Shown here: positions 45,562-54,505 of the stretch, one piece after another
Position numbering within the stretch: position 1 is the stretch's first letter
Layout of the letters: each line of letters starts with the position of its first letter
Assembly (NCBI GenBank): GCA_902826775.1
Contig: CADEHE010000010.1
Span: 98,049-162,048, forward strand
Direction: 5' to 3'
DNA from: an uncultured Pseudomonadota bacterium
Lineage (GTDB): Bacteria > Pseudomonadota > Gammaproteobacteria > Burkholderiales > JALYOK01
DNA length: 64,000 nucleotides
Notes under the pieces: generated by a model
The model's input: only the letters and a program-made list of their open reading frames with translations
The model's database searches: none
Told to the model about the DNA's origin: nothing
Translations under genes and position numbers: made by a program

Positions 45562-46464
45562 GTGCCTACGTGGTTTGCCAGCGGTGGCTCTCCTGTGACT
45601 CCGATCGCTCGCAACGTCACCCGCGTAATCGATTCGGTCAGCACCCTCGAAGGCGGCGGTTTTCCCGTGCGCCGGCCGTTTCCGGTGGCGGGCTTATCGC
45701 ATATCGATCCTTTCCTGTTGCTCGATCATCTCGGTCCGGTGACATGGGCGCCGCGCCAGGCGATCGGTGCGCCGGCTCATCCGCATCGCGGCTTCGAAAC
45801 GGTGACCTATCTGCTCGAAGGCGCGATGCAGCACAAAGATTCCGCCGGCCATCAAGGCAAACTCACGCCGGGTGACGTGCAGTGGATGACCGCGGGCGCC
45901 GGCGTTGTGCACTCGGAAATGCCGGAGTCGCGCTTCTATGAAACCGGCGGCGTCATGCACGGTTTTCAAATTTGGGTGAATCTGCCTGCGCGCGAGAAGA
46001 TGATTGCGCCGCGCTATCAAGAAATTCCCGCTGCGCAGATTCCAGAATGGCGCAGCGACGATGGCGCCGCGACGCTGCGCGTTATCGCCGGCGAGCACGG
46101 CGGCAAGCGCGCAGTAATTGCCACGCGCACGCCGATCATGCTGATGCATGCGAAGCTCATGGCGGGTGCGAATGTGTCCATTCAGGTGCCGGCGGAAATG
46201 CGCGCGATGTGCTACGTGATCGATGGTGCTTTGGCATTCGGCGCGAATCGCGAGCGCGGCAACGCAGGGCAGCTAGCGTTGTTCGACGCGGGCGGATCGG
46301 TTGAGGCGCAGGCGATAAGCGCCGGGCAGTTCTTGCTGCTGGCGGGCCAGCCCCTGAATGAACCGGTCGCGCGCTATGGCCCGTTCGTGATGAACACGCA
46401 CACGGAAATTCGCCAAGCCATTGCCGACTATAGCGAAGGGCGTCTGGGCACGATCGCGGCATAA
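45562..46464 (+). CDS. Pirin family protein (second copy type)
   Basis: 300 aa from a GTG start. This is a more canonical pirin than the one at 2953: metal site PAHPHRGFETVTYLLEG and GAGVVHSEMP, DPFLLLDHLGP, and the C-terminal GPFVMNT. The first residues are uncertain since no clear RBS precedes 45562. It is followed by an FMN reductase, thioredoxin and sugar-acid kinase, with gaps of 70 to 160 nt, so a redox-linked role is possible but unproven. Confidence 0.9.
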   Translation: MPTWFASGGSPVTPIARNVTRVIDSVSTLEGGGFPVRRPFPVAGLSHIDPFLLLDHLGPVTWAPRQAIGAPAHPHRGFETVTYLLEGAMQHKDSAGHQGKLTPGDVQWMTAGAGVVHSEMPESRFYETGGVMHGFQIWVNLPAREKMIAPRYQEIPAAQIPEWRSDDGAATLRVIAGEHGGKRAVIATRTPIMLMHAKLMAGANVSIQVPAEMRAMCYVIDGALAFGANRERGNAGQLALFDAGGSVEAQAISAGQFLLLAGQPLNEPVARYGPFVMNTHTEIRQAIADYSEGRLGTIAA

Positions 46465-46537
46465 GCCTGCGAGCGGCTGGCAGCACGATGAGCGTGTGCG
46501 CGCGCTCAGTACATTACTTGGGAAGCGGATTTAACTC

Positions 46538-47125
46538 ATGGCCCCACCGAGAATTCTGGCGTTCGCCGCGAGCTTGCGGCGCGATTCGTTCAACAAGAAG
46601 CTGGTGCGCATCGCTGCGCGCGCGGCGGAAAACGCCGGCGCGCAAGTCACACTGATTGACTTGCGCGATCTGCCCATGCCGATCTACGACGGCGATTTGG
46701 AACGCGAACACGGTCTGCCGGAGAACGCGAAGAAGTTCAAGCAACAATTAATCGCGCACGACGGCTTTATCATCGCTACGCCCGAGTACAACAAGATGAT
46801 GCCAGCGTTGTTGAAGAATTGCATCGATTGGGCTTCGCGGGCCGAGCCGAATGAACCCGGGCTGATCGCTTTCAACGGCAAGGTCGCCGCTGTCATGGGG
46901 GCGTCGCCGGGCAACATGGCCGCCTTGCGCGGCGCGATGCAAGCGCGTCTGCAACTCTCGCTCATCGGCACGTTGGTGCTGCCGGATGAGCTGGGCATTG
47001 CGCGCGCCAACGAGGCGTTCAGCGAAGATGGCTCGCTCAAAGATGCCAAGCAAGAGCAGGCCGTGGCCACGCTTGCGGGCAACCTTGTCGCCACCATCGC
47101 CAAGCTCAAGCAGCCCAGCGCTTAG
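46538..47125 (+). CDS. NADPH-dependent FMN reductase family protein
   Basis: 195 aa flavodoxin-like fold. Phosphate-binding loop A-S-L-R-R-D-S-F-N (family GSxRxxSxN), PEYNKMMPALLKNCIDWASR and a conserved GASPGNMAALRG loop. These enzymes reduce quinones, azo dyes or chromate in some bacteria. The neighbouring thioredoxin and pirin fit a redox setting. Confidence 0.92.
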   Translation: MAPPRILAFAASLRRDSFNKKLVRIAARAAENAGAQVTLIDLRDLPMPIYDGDLEREHGLPENAKKFKQQLIAHDGFIIATPEYNKMMPALLKNCIDWASRAEPNEPGLIAFNGKVAAVMGASPGNMAALRGAMQARLQLSLIGTLVLPDELGIARANEAFSEDGSLKDAKQEQAVATLAGNLVATIAKLKQPSA

Positions 47126-47188
47126 ACGCGCGGCGCGGATGCGCCGGTCGCGTATACTGCCGCTTTTTCGAGCACGGAAAGGCTCATC

Positions 47189-47563
47189 ATGGCAACGATC
47201 GAACTCACCAAGGAAAACTTCGAAACTACCATCACTGACAACGAAACCGTGGTGATCGACTTCTGGGCGCCTTGGTGCGGACCGTGCAAGGGTTTCGCGC
47301 CGGTGTTCGAATCGGTGTCGGAAAAGCATCCGAACGTGGTGTTCGCAAAGGTGAACACCGATGAGGAACAAGAGCTGCGCGGCTACTTCAATATCCGCTC
47401 CATTCCGACCTTGATGGCATTTCGCGAGAAAGTGATCGTGTTCCAGCAGGCCGGCGCGTTGCCCGCACAGGCGCTGCAGGAAGTCGTCGATAAGACGCTC
47501 GCGCTGGACATGAAAGAAGTGCACGAAGCGGTGGCTAAACAACAAGCCGAGAAGCAGGCTTAA
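47189..47563 (+). CDS. Thioredoxin
   Basis: 124 aa. Active site W-C-G-P-C-K near residue 30, cis-Pro in RSIPTLMAF, and the core fold to about 105; an extra Glu/Lys/Ala-rich C-terminal helix extends it by about 15 residues over E. coli TrxA. RBS GGAAAGG precedes the ATG and TATACT at 47153-47158 is a candidate -10. There is no N-terminal zinc module, so it is not TrxC. Confidence 0.93.
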   Translation: MATIELTKENFETTITDNETVVIDFWAPWCGPCKGFAPVFESVSEKHPNVVFAKVNTDEEQELRGYFNIRSIPTLMAFREKVIVFQQAGALPAQALQEVVDKTLALDMKEVHEAVAKQQAEKQA

Positions 47564-47691
47564 ACGATACTTATCGCTGCATTGCGCGGCAAGCGGCGTC
47601 GGCAAACGCTAACGGGGTTATCCTGACAACGGTATCGGCGTTTACGCGGGGTTTGAAAAGCGCGTGGCAACGCTGAGCGATTCTCCGCGCA

Positions 47692-47697
47692 TATAAT
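47692..47697 (+). promoter_or_regulatory. Candidate -10 box of otnK
   Basis: TATAAT 31 nt before the GTG start of otnK. The -35 region is weak. Confidence 0.35.
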
Positions 47698-47727
47698 GGC
47701 GCCGTCTCCCCGTACACACTTCCTCGC

Positions 47728-49023
47728 GTGAATTCGCCTGCAGCCGCTCGTACTTCCGCAATGTTGCTCGGCTGCATCGCCGATGATTTCACCGGCGCAA
47801 CCGATCTCGCCAACACCCTGGTCCGCAATGGCATGCGCACCATTCAACTGCTGGGTGTGCCCGATGCGGATACGCCGCCCGTCGATGCGGATGCCATCGT
47901 CGTGGCGCTCAAGTCGCGGACTACTGCTGCTGCGGATGCGGTCGCGCAATCGCTCGCCGCGCTGAAATGGCTGCAAGCGCGCGGCGCGCGTCAGATCCTG
48001 TTCAAGTACTGCTCGACTTTCGATTCGACCGATCAGGGTAACATCGGCCCGGTCGCCGACGCCCTGTGCGATGCGCTCGGCACGCAGTTCAGCATTGCCT
48101 GCCCGGCATTTCCCGAGAACAAGCGCACCATCTATAAGGGCTACTTGTTCGTCGGCGATGTGCTGCTGTCGGAGTCGTCAATGCGCAACCATCCGCTTAC
48201 GCCGATGACGGATGCGAGCCTGGTGCGCGTGCTGCAGCGCCAGACCAAGCACAAGGTCGGTTTGGTCGAACTCGCCAGCGTGCGCCAAGGCGCGGCGGCG
48301 GTGCGCGCGCGCATGCACGCGTTGCAGCAGGATAGCTGCCGTTACGCGATCTTGGATGCTACCGAAGACGCGCACTTGATGACGCTCGGTGAAGCGCTTG
48401 CCGATACTCCGCTTATAACCGGTGGTTCCGGCATCGCGCTGGGGTTGCCGGAGAATTTCCGGCGCGCGGGCTTGCTCGCGCGCAATGACCGCGCCGATGC
48501 GTTGGCGCCGGTTGGCGGGCTTGCCGCCGTCATTGCCGGAAGCTGCTCGGTCGCCACCCTCGGTCAGATAGAACACATGCAGCGCACTTGCCCGTCGTTC
48601 AAGCTCGACCCGATGGCACTGGCGCGCAGCGCGCAGCCGCTGACGGATGCGATTGAATTTGCGCGCAGCAAACTTGATGCAGGCCCAGTGCTGATCTACG
48701 CCAGCGCGCAACCGGAGGAAGTGCGCAAAGCGCAAGAAGCGCTAGGCAAGGAACGCGCCAGCGAAGTGATCGAATCGGCGCAAGGCAAGATTGCACAAGA
48801 GCTGATTGCGGCAGGCGTGCGCAAGCTCGTGGTGGCGGGCGGTGAAACCGCGGGCGCTGTCGTCGGCGCGCTGAAAGTGAAGGCGCTGCAGATCGGTCCG
48901 CAGATCGACCCGGGCGTGCCGTGGACGCTTTCGATGGGCGAGCCGAAAGTGGCGCTGGCGCTGAAGTCGGGCAACTTCGGCGCTGAAGATTTCTTCGCCA
49001 AAGCGTTGGCGAGCATCAAATGA
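47728..49023 (+). CDS. otnK: 3-oxo-tetronate kinase
   Basis: 431 aa, DUF1537 (four-carbon acid sugar kinase) family. N-terminal domain: GCIADDFTGATDLA, then FKYCSTFDSTDQGNIGPVADAL with the substrate-binding residues; C-terminal nucleotide domain with VVAGGETAGAVVGALK. It phosphorylates 3-oxo-tetronate to the 4-phosphate, which OtnC (next gene, 19 nt downstream) decarboxylates to dihydroxyacetone phosphate. Start is the GTG at 47728; an ATG at 47761 is possible. Confidence 0.92.
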   Translation: MNSPAAARTSAMLLGCIADDFTGATDLANTLVRNGMRTIQLLGVPDADTPPVDADAIVVALKSRTTAAADAVAQSLAALKWLQARGARQILFKYCSTFDSTDQGNIGPVADALCDALGTQFSIACPAFPENKRTIYKGYLFVGDVLLSESSMRNHPLTPMTDASLVRVLQRQTKHKVGLVELASVRQGAAAVRARMHALQQDSCRYAILDATEDAHLMTLGEALADTPLITGGSGIALGLPENFRRAGLLARNDRADALAPVGGLAAVIAGSCSVATLGQIEHMQRTCPSFKLDPMALARSAQPLTDAIEFARSKLDAGPVLIYASAQPEEVRKAQEALGKERASEVIESAQGKIAQELIAAGVRKLVVAGGETAGAVVGALKVKALQIGPQIDPGVPWTLSMGEPKVALALKSGNFGAEDFFAKALASIK

Positions 49024-49042
49024 CGCGCGCGCTCGTGGCAGG

Positions 49043-49690
49043 GTGAATCCCGTGACCGAATCGCAACTGCGCGAACAGATCTGCTTGCTCGGGAAAGCGC
49101 TTTACGACCGCGGCTATACGCACGGCAGCACCGGCAACTTAAGTGTGCGCTGCGATGAGGGCTGGTTGCTGACACCGACCAATTCGTGCCTGGGCCGGCT
49201 CGATCCGGCGCGCTTATCGAAGATGAGTTGGGACGGCAAGCTGATTAGCGGCGATCAACCGTCGAAGGAATCCTTCTTTCATCTCGCCGTCTATCAGGAG
49301 CGCAGTAAGCTGAGCGCGGTGGTGCATTTGCATTCGACTTACTCGGTTGCGGTGTCGGTTCTACCAAGCGTCAATCCGGACGCAGTGCTGCCGCCGCTGA
49401 CGGCGTATTACGTGATGCGCATCGGCAATTTGAAATTGTTGCCGTACTACAAGCCGGGCGACAAGTCGCTCGCCGCGGCAGTCGGCGCTGCGGCGAAGTC
49501 GCATCATGCGATCTTGCTCGCCAATCACGGCCCGATCGTCGCCGGAACGACGTTGGAGGCGGCGGTCGATGCGGTGGAAGAGCTAGAGCAAACCGCCAAG
49601 TTGTACTTGCTTCTGCGCGGCGAGCACCCGCGCATTCTGACCCTTGAGCAAGTCGAAGAACTGCGCGCGGCATTTCCCCCGCCGGGTTGA
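49043..49690 (+). CDS. otnC: 3-oxo-tetronate 4-phosphate decarboxylase
   Basis: 215 aa class II aldolase/adducin fold. Active-site features: GYTHGSTGNLSVR with phosphate-binding Ser/Gly/Asn, the catalytic-acid Glu in KESFFHLAVY, zinc His pair in VVHLHSTYS and His in LLANHGPI. Together with otnK it completes the tail of erythronate/threonate breakdown. The NAD-dependent oxidising enzyme (LtnD) and the isomerase (OtnI) usually found in the cluster are not within this window. Confidence 0.92.
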   Translation: MNPVTESQLREQICLLGKALYDRGYTHGSTGNLSVRCDEGWLLTPTNSCLGRLDPARLSKMSWDGKLISGDQPSKESFFHLAVYQERSKLSAVVHLHSTYSVAVSVLPSVNPDAVLPPLTAYYVMRIGNLKLLPYYKPGDKSLAAAVGAAAKSHHAILLANHGPIVAGTTLEAAVDAVEELEQTAKLYLLLRGEHPRILTLEQVEELRAAFPPPG

Positions 49691-50052
49691 GCCGACGAAC
49701 ACCTTCTACCACGGACCAAACGCTACCGTAGTTCTCGGCTAGGCCGAATTCTGCAAATGTGCGCGACATTGCGGTTTGCAGCTTCCCGCTTTCGCGGGAA
49801 TGACGCCTATGCTATTTCCTACGCGCCTATTCCAATCGGAGGTCTAGCCATGAAGCTTATCGGAATACACCAACGTCATTCCGCGAAAACGGAAATGTAT
49901 GATGCCCAGCGGTAGACGCACGTCATCCCCGCGAAAGTGTGATCTGGGTGCAAATTCGTCTCCCCGCACTTGGCTACCCGCCGCACTCGTTTTGGCGGCT
50001 GCAAGTCGTCCTACCGTAAAATGCGCCCATGCAAACCAATAGAGACACTTCC
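49691..50052. repeat. Gap with degraded GTCATTCCCGCG-type repeat arms
   Basis: No gene is seen in this 362-nt gap. Partial arms of the palindromic family found at 4635 and 60530 lie at about 49785-49804 (TTCCCGCTTTCGCGGGAATG), about 49875-49896 and about 49921-49940. They look like old, unpaired copies. A TAAAAT at 50014-50020 may serve the next gene. Confidence 0.45.
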
Positions 50053-51492
50053 ATGACCGCAGGAAAAGTATTCATCAACAACAAATGGCACGAACCCGCG
50101 AGCGGCGAGACTATCTCGGTCGTCGACCCGAGTACCGGAGAAACCTTCACGAAAATCGCCCGTGGCACCAAGCCGGACGTCGACAAAGCCGTGGCCGCCG
50201 CGCGCGCGGCGTTCGAGGGGCCGTGGAGCCGCATGGCGCCGCACGAGCGCGGGCGCCTGCTCAACAAACTGAGCGAGGCGATCTTGGCGCATCACGAAGA
50301 GTTATCGCAAATTGAAGCGCGCGACACCGGTAAACCCATGAAGCAGGCGCGCGCCGACATCACCGTGTGCGCGCGCTACTTTGAGTTCTACGCCGGTGCG
50401 TGCGACAAACTGCACGGCGATGTCATTCCGTTCAAGGAGGGCTATACCATCCTCGCGCTGCGCGAACCGCACGGCGTCACCGGCCATATTATTCCGTGGA
50501 ACTACCCGGCGCAGATGTTTGGGCGCGGCGTCGCGCCCGCGCTTGCGGCAGGCAACTGCAGCGTGGTCAAGCCGGCCGAAGATGCATGCTTGTCACACTT
50601 GCGCATCGCAGAATTAATGGCTGAAGTCGGCTTTCCCGAAGGCGTGATCAACGTCGTGCCCGGTTATGGGCGGGAAGCGGGTGCCGCGCTGGCCGAGCAC
50701 ACCGGCATCGATCACATGTCGTTTACCGGTTCCACCGTCACCGGCGCGAATGTCGGCGCGGCAGCAGCTAAGAATCACATTCCGACGACCATGGAGTTGG
50801 GCGGCAAATCACCGCAAGTCGTGTTCGCCGACGCCGATCTTGATGCTGCGCTGCCGGTGTTGGCCAACGCCATCATTCAAAACGCGGGGCAAACCTGCTC
50901 GGCGGGCAGCCGATTGCTGGTCGAGCAGTCGCACTACGAAGAAGTGATCGAGAAGCTCGGCGCGCGTTTCGGTAATCTGCGGGTGGGGTCATCGCAACAA
51001 GACCTCGACTGTGGTCCGCTCATTCGTGGCGGGCAGCTCGATCGCGTGCTCGGCTTCCTGAAGCTCGCCGCCGATGCCAACGTCAAAGTTGCCGGCAAAG
51101 GCAGCGTGGACCCGGCGGCACCCGAAGGCGGCTTCTACGTCGCGCCGCAGTTGTTGCGCGACGTGCCGCCCAACCACACGCTCGCGCAGGACGAGATTTT
51201 TGGCCCGGTCATCGTCGCCATGCCATTCAAAGACGAAGCAGAAGCGATTCGCATGGCCAATGGCACCGCGTACGGCTTGAACTGCGGCATCTGGACGCGC
51301 GACGGCGGACGCCAAATGCGCCTCGCGAAAGCCATTCGCAGCGGCCAGGTGTACATCAACGACTACGGTGCCGGCGGCGGTGTCGAGTTGCCGTTCGGCG
51401 GCTTCAAGCACAGCGGCCACGGGCGTGAGAAGGGGTTCGAAGCGCTGTACGGTTTCACTGCTGTCAAGACCGTTGCGATCAAGCACGGTTGA
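50053..51492 (+). CDS. Aldehyde dehydrogenase
   Basis: 479 aa from ATG 50053 (an ATG at 50029 adds eight residues). NAD-dependent ALDH fold: IIPWNYPAQM, nucleotide loop FTGSTVTG, general-base Glu in MELGGKSP and nucleophile Cys in NAGQTCSAG, EIFGPVIVAMPF and a C-terminal FGGFKHSGHGREKG. It resembles betaine-aldehyde/aromatic-aldehyde dehydrogenases; the substrate is open. An inverted repeat begins at its stop codon. Confidence 0.92.
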   Translation: MTAGKVFINNKWHEPASGETISVVDPSTGETFTKIARGTKPDVDKAVAAARAAFEGPWSRMAPHERGRLLNKLSEAILAHHEELSQIEARDTGKPMKQARADITVCARYFEFYAGACDKLHGDVIPFKEGYTILALREPHGVTGHIIPWNYPAQMFGRGVAPALAAGNCSVVKPAEDACLSHLRIAELMAEVGFPEGVINVVPGYGREAGAALAEHTGIDHMSFTGSTVTGANVGAAAAKNHIPTTMELGGKSPQVVFADADLDAALPVLANAIIQNAGQTCSAGSRLLVEQSHYEEVIEKLGARFGNLRVGSSQQDLDCGPLIRGGQLDRVLGFLKLAADANVKVAGKGSVDPAAPEGGFYVAPQLLRDVPPNHTLAQDEIFGPVIVAMPFKDEAEAIRMANGTAYGLNCGIWTRDGGRQMRLAKAIRSGQVYINDYGAGGGVELPFGGFKHSGHGREKGFEALYGFTAVKTVAIKHG

Positions 51493-51620
51493 ACCTAGAT
51501 CCGGCGATTGGGTGCGTAGCGTGCTCACCCACGCGGTGATGCGAAAAATTGGAGCCAAACTTAATGTACACGCGCCACTCCGAAGAACGACAAGCGGTCA
51601 ACTGCCGGATCTAGGTTGAA
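51489..51620. repeat. 132-bp segment bounded by 17-bp inverted repeats
   Basis: 51489-51505 (TTGAACCTAGATCCGGC) and 51604-51620 are inverted with one mismatch. They span the end of the aldehyde-dehydrogenase gene and the first codons of the YiiX-like gene, with 98 nt between. It could be a miniature mobile element or a long hairpin. Confidence 0.6.
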
Positions 51621-52242
51621 GATTCACGCGCTGCTATTTTCGCTGCTCGCATGGGTGAGCAGCGCTGCGGCGCAGCCGCAGCAGCTGAAGAAGCTGCCAC
51701 CGTTGCGAGAGGGCGACATCGTCTTTCACAGCTCGCGCTCGACGCAAAGCCTGGCCATACAACGCGCCACTGGCTCGCCCTACAGCCACATGGGCGTGGT
51801 GCTGATGCGCGATGGCCGAGCGTGTGTTTTCGAAGCGGTGGCCACGGTGCGTTGCACGCCGCTGCGTAAATGGATTGCGCGTGGCAGCGGCGGCCATTTT
51901 GTCGCCAAGCGCTTGCGCGACGCCGGCTCGCGACTGAATGAGGCGGGTTTGCTCAGACTGCGTACCGCAGGCAGGAGTTATGAGCGGCGCGCCTACGATC
52001 TCGCCTTCGATTGGTCGGATGAGAAAATGTACTGTTCCGAGCTGGTTTGGAAGATGTATCGCGCAGCACTGAACGTGGAGATTGGCGCGTTGCAGCGGAT
52101 GCGCGAGTTTAAGCTCGGCGATGCAGCGGTAAAGGCAAAACTGCGTGAGCGTTACGGTGCGCGTGTGCCGCTCGATCAGTGGGTAATATCGCCGGTGGCC
52201 ATGTTCGAATCGGTGTTGCTGGAAACAGTGGCGCAGCGCTAA
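51616..52242 (+). CDS. YiiX-like permuted NlpC/P60 family hydrolase
   Basis: 208 aa from a TTG at 51616 inside the right inverted repeat. Signal peptide about 1-19 (AAA-QP). The permuted papain-like fold shows His in SPYSHMGVVL and Cys in EKMYCSELVWKMY, with REGDIVFHSS at the start, as in YiiX/YebB proteins. Such enzymes act on amides or lipids in the envelope. The unusual start lies within the repeat, so the element may have supplied the translation start. Confidence 0.82.
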   Translation: MKIHALLFSLLAWVSSAAAQPQQLKKLPPLREGDIVFHSSRSTQSLAIQRATGSPYSHMGVVLMRDGRACVFEAVATVRCTPLRKWIARGSGGHFVAKRLRDAGSRLNEAGLLRLRTAGRSYERRAYDLAFDWSDEKMYCSELVWKMYRAALNVEIGALQRMREFKLGDAAVKAKLRERYGARVPLDQWVISPVAMFESVLLETVAQR

Positions 52243-53084
52243 TCGTGCCGGAGTGTTTCGCTTGCCCCTGACGCCGTAACGGCAGCGCTGCGCCGGCTAC
52301 GAAAGTACGCCGTGTTGTCGTAGAAATCTGCGTGTTCGTTCTCCGGCCACCAGCCCGGCACGCCAAGTATGGGGAGGGGATGCAGCGCGGCGGGTTCTAT
52401 GTGGGATTCGGCGCACCAACGACTGACGTGCGCATCCAATGCGGCGATCAATTCGCTTGCGGTGGCGGCGAGCAAGTTTGGCTGCACCGGGACGAGCAGG
52501 GCTTTGCTCGTCAGGCCTACATAAGGACGCAGCGTTTGCTCGCACAGTCCGTGGCCGAACAGCACGAAGCGCATCCGCGCCGCGACTTTCTCTCGCTCAC
52601 GCCAGAATAACTCTTTCCAATTCATATTCCGCAACAGGTCGAGCAATTCTGGCGCATCGCTCGCGACGATGACGCCGCTTTCGTCGAGCAGAGTCAAAGC
52701 GTCACGCACCCGCGTGCGCTGGTTAGCGCTGCTGGCGCGGCGTTGTGCTTCATCGTAATGGCGTGCGTTGATTGCCGCCTTGGCTCGCGGGAAGCGGATC
52801 CAAACGAGCGCGTTGAACAAATCATGCCAATTGCGCGCACGCGTGGCGACCATACCGGTTTCGTAGATGCGCTGCTCGTAGCCCAGCGCATCATGCAACG
52901 ATTCTTGCGCGACGAAAGCAATCGGCTTGCCGGCGCGGGTCAGCGCGGGCGTGGCGCTGGTCCAGAATGTATTGTACGCGGCCACATCTGGCCAAACGGA
53001 GAATTGAAGCTGGCCGAAGTAGGGGGCCAACATCGCCGGATGCAAGCCCGCTGGCAGCAATCTCGCTTGATCGGCGGTTCTCAT
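52239..53084 (-). CDS. DUF3025 domain protein
   Basis: 281 aa from the ATG at 53084, which overlaps the upstream gene stop (ATGA). The conserved segments NWHDLFNALVWIRFPRAKAAIN, LTLLDESGVIVAS and WWPENEHADFYDNTAYFRSRR are those of DUF3025, whose function is unknown. It is convergent with the YiiX-like gene, with a 4-nt overlap. Confidence 0.88.
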   Translation of the reverse strand: MRTADQARLLPAGLHPAMLAPYFGQLQFSVWPDVAAYNTFWTSATPALTRAGKPIAFVAQESLHDALGYEQRIYETGMVATRARNWHDLFNALVWIRFPRAKAAINARHYDEAQRRASSANQRTRVRDALTLLDESGVIVASDAPELLDLLRNMNWKELFWREREKVAARMRFVLFGHGLCEQTLRPYVGLTSKALLVPVQPNLLAATASELIAALDAHVSRWCAESHIEPAALHPLPILGVPGWWPENEHADFYDNTAYFRSRRSAAVTASGASETLRHD

Positions 53085-53491
53085 CCTCGGGCCTGCATAG
53101 ACTGGGTTCGCCCGACCAGCAGCGGCATGAGAGCGAAAACGCCGAGCATAAACAAGTAGACGCTGCCCGACACCGGATCTCTGCTTGCGACATACTCGCC
53201 GATCGGCTGGTGTCGCAGCCAAACCACCATCGCCAATTCCGCTGCGATAAGCGCAAGTATCGCGAGCGCTCCCACGGCGAGGCGGGGGCCGGTAGTAGGC
53301 GGCACGGCGAATTTGCGCACCACATAGCGCGCGGCGAAGAAGATGACGGCGAACATAATCGGCATCTCGATCAATTCCGCCATGCGTTCGCCCAAGCGCG
53401 GCACCAAGAACGGCACGCGGATCACGCCCAGCGCGAAACCGGCGCCGAACGAAAGACCAAAGTAGGCGAGCGCGGCTTGTACGTTCTTCAT
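53081..53491 (-). CDS. Small inner-membrane protein, unknown function
   Basis: 136 aa with four predicted membrane helices (about 8-27, 42-60, 73-92 and 111-128). No family is recognised. It is translationally coupled by ATGA to the DUF3025 gene. Confidence 0.7.
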   Translation of the reverse strand: MKNVQAALAYFGLSFGAGFALGVIRVPFLVPRLGERMAELIEMPIMFAVIFFAARYVVRKFAVPPTTGPRLAVGALAILALIAAELAMVVWLRHQPIGEYVASRDPVSGSVYLFMLGVFALMPLLVGRTQSMQARG

Positions 53492-54017
53492 GGCAATCGT
53501 GGGTGATTGTACCGCTGCGGCGAAGGCCGGCTTCGCGGTCTTCGCGTTGCCCGGAAAGATCGAGATTGCTGCGTCGCTACAAACAAGAAGCAGCCTTATC
53601 TTGCGGTCTGGGCGCGTTCATCGCAATAGTTGACGCAATTTCTAGTGTGGTATCCCACAAATATCTTTCGCAATTCGCGGGCGATTGCCGATGTAGCCGC
53701 ATGTATTGCATATTCGATTCGCCATTTGAAACCTCTGGAATTCAGCGAATTATTGGTGGGACACCTCACTAGAATGAGCGCTGTGTCACCTCAAGGCGAC
53801 AAGCAATCCCCTAGACATTTCAAGTGGTTAAATCTTTGCGTCCCACATTGCGTCTGCAATCAACGACACATTCGTGAGCGGGGACATTCCCATGAAAGGA
53901 CAGCATTCGAGTTAAGCTGTTGTTCGCGTTGCCGATTTCACAATGGGCCTAGATCTTGCGTTTAGCTCCCTGCTGGCATACGCCAGAACCGTTCTTACCT
54001 TCGTTAGGAGATTACAT
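53492..54017. other. 526-nt region without a convincing gene
   Basis: Base composition is clearly lower in GC than the flanks. Open frames here have no protein-like composition and no ribosome-binding sites. No repeat or hairpin stands out. It could be remnant DNA or a regulatory leader for the small secreted protein. Confidence 0.5.
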
Positions 54018-54179
54018 ATGAAGAAAACCATCGCAGCTATGTTGTTCGCATTCGTCGGTTCCGCAGTTCTGCCTGTCTTCGCAGCCGATGCGCCGAAGAC
54101 CGCTGAAGACTGCAAGAAGATGAACGAAGGCGATCAAGCGAAAATCGATGCTTGCATCAAATCGCTTGAGAAGAAGTAG
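54018..54179 (+). CDS. Small secreted protein, 53 aa
   Basis: ATG 54018 has TAGGAG 8 nt upstream. A clean signal peptide (MKKTIAAMLFAFVGSAV..., cleavage after VFA-AD at about 23) leaves a mature peptide of about 30 residues, charged, with two cysteines (DCKKMNEGDQAKIDACI) suited to a disulfide. No family known to me. A strong hairpin follows. Confidence 0.65.
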   Translation: MKKTIAAMLFAFVGSAVLPVFAADAPKTAEDCKKMNEGDQAKIDACIKSLEKK

Positions 54180-54505
54180 TTGATTGACTCGCTCGGCGTT
54201 CCCCCCCCCCGCCGGGTGAGTTTCACGAACCGCATCCGCCGTGGATCCTCCTCCTGGCGGCGGATGCGGGGGTTACACCGCCTCGCGCACCGGTGCGGAG
54301 CCGAACGGTTCAGTGGGCGGTCTATAGACAAAACGGCGCGGCATGCATTTGGAGCATGTGCGTGAGTGCCAAACGTAATTGCTACGAAAAACGGGGAAAC
54401 ATCAATGCGTTCTCCTCATCACGCAACCCGCAAGCCAGTGCAGCAGGCAGGGGACTCGGTCCGATGCTGGAGGGACGCATCGCCGTGCCTCAAAGCCGGC
54501 GGCGG
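54180..54505. other. Gap with poly-C run and strong hairpin
   Basis: A run of ten C (54201-54210) is followed by a perfect 12-bp inverted repeat CCGCATCCGCCG (54230-54241) with 54258-54269 and a 16-nt loop. There is no T-tract, so it is a structural 3' hairpin rather than a standard terminator. No gene is seen. Confidence 0.55.

Noticed and set aside
53503..53965. Two small plus-strand frames in the 526-nt gap
   Set aside because: No RBS, no protein-like pattern, and composition of non-coding DNA.
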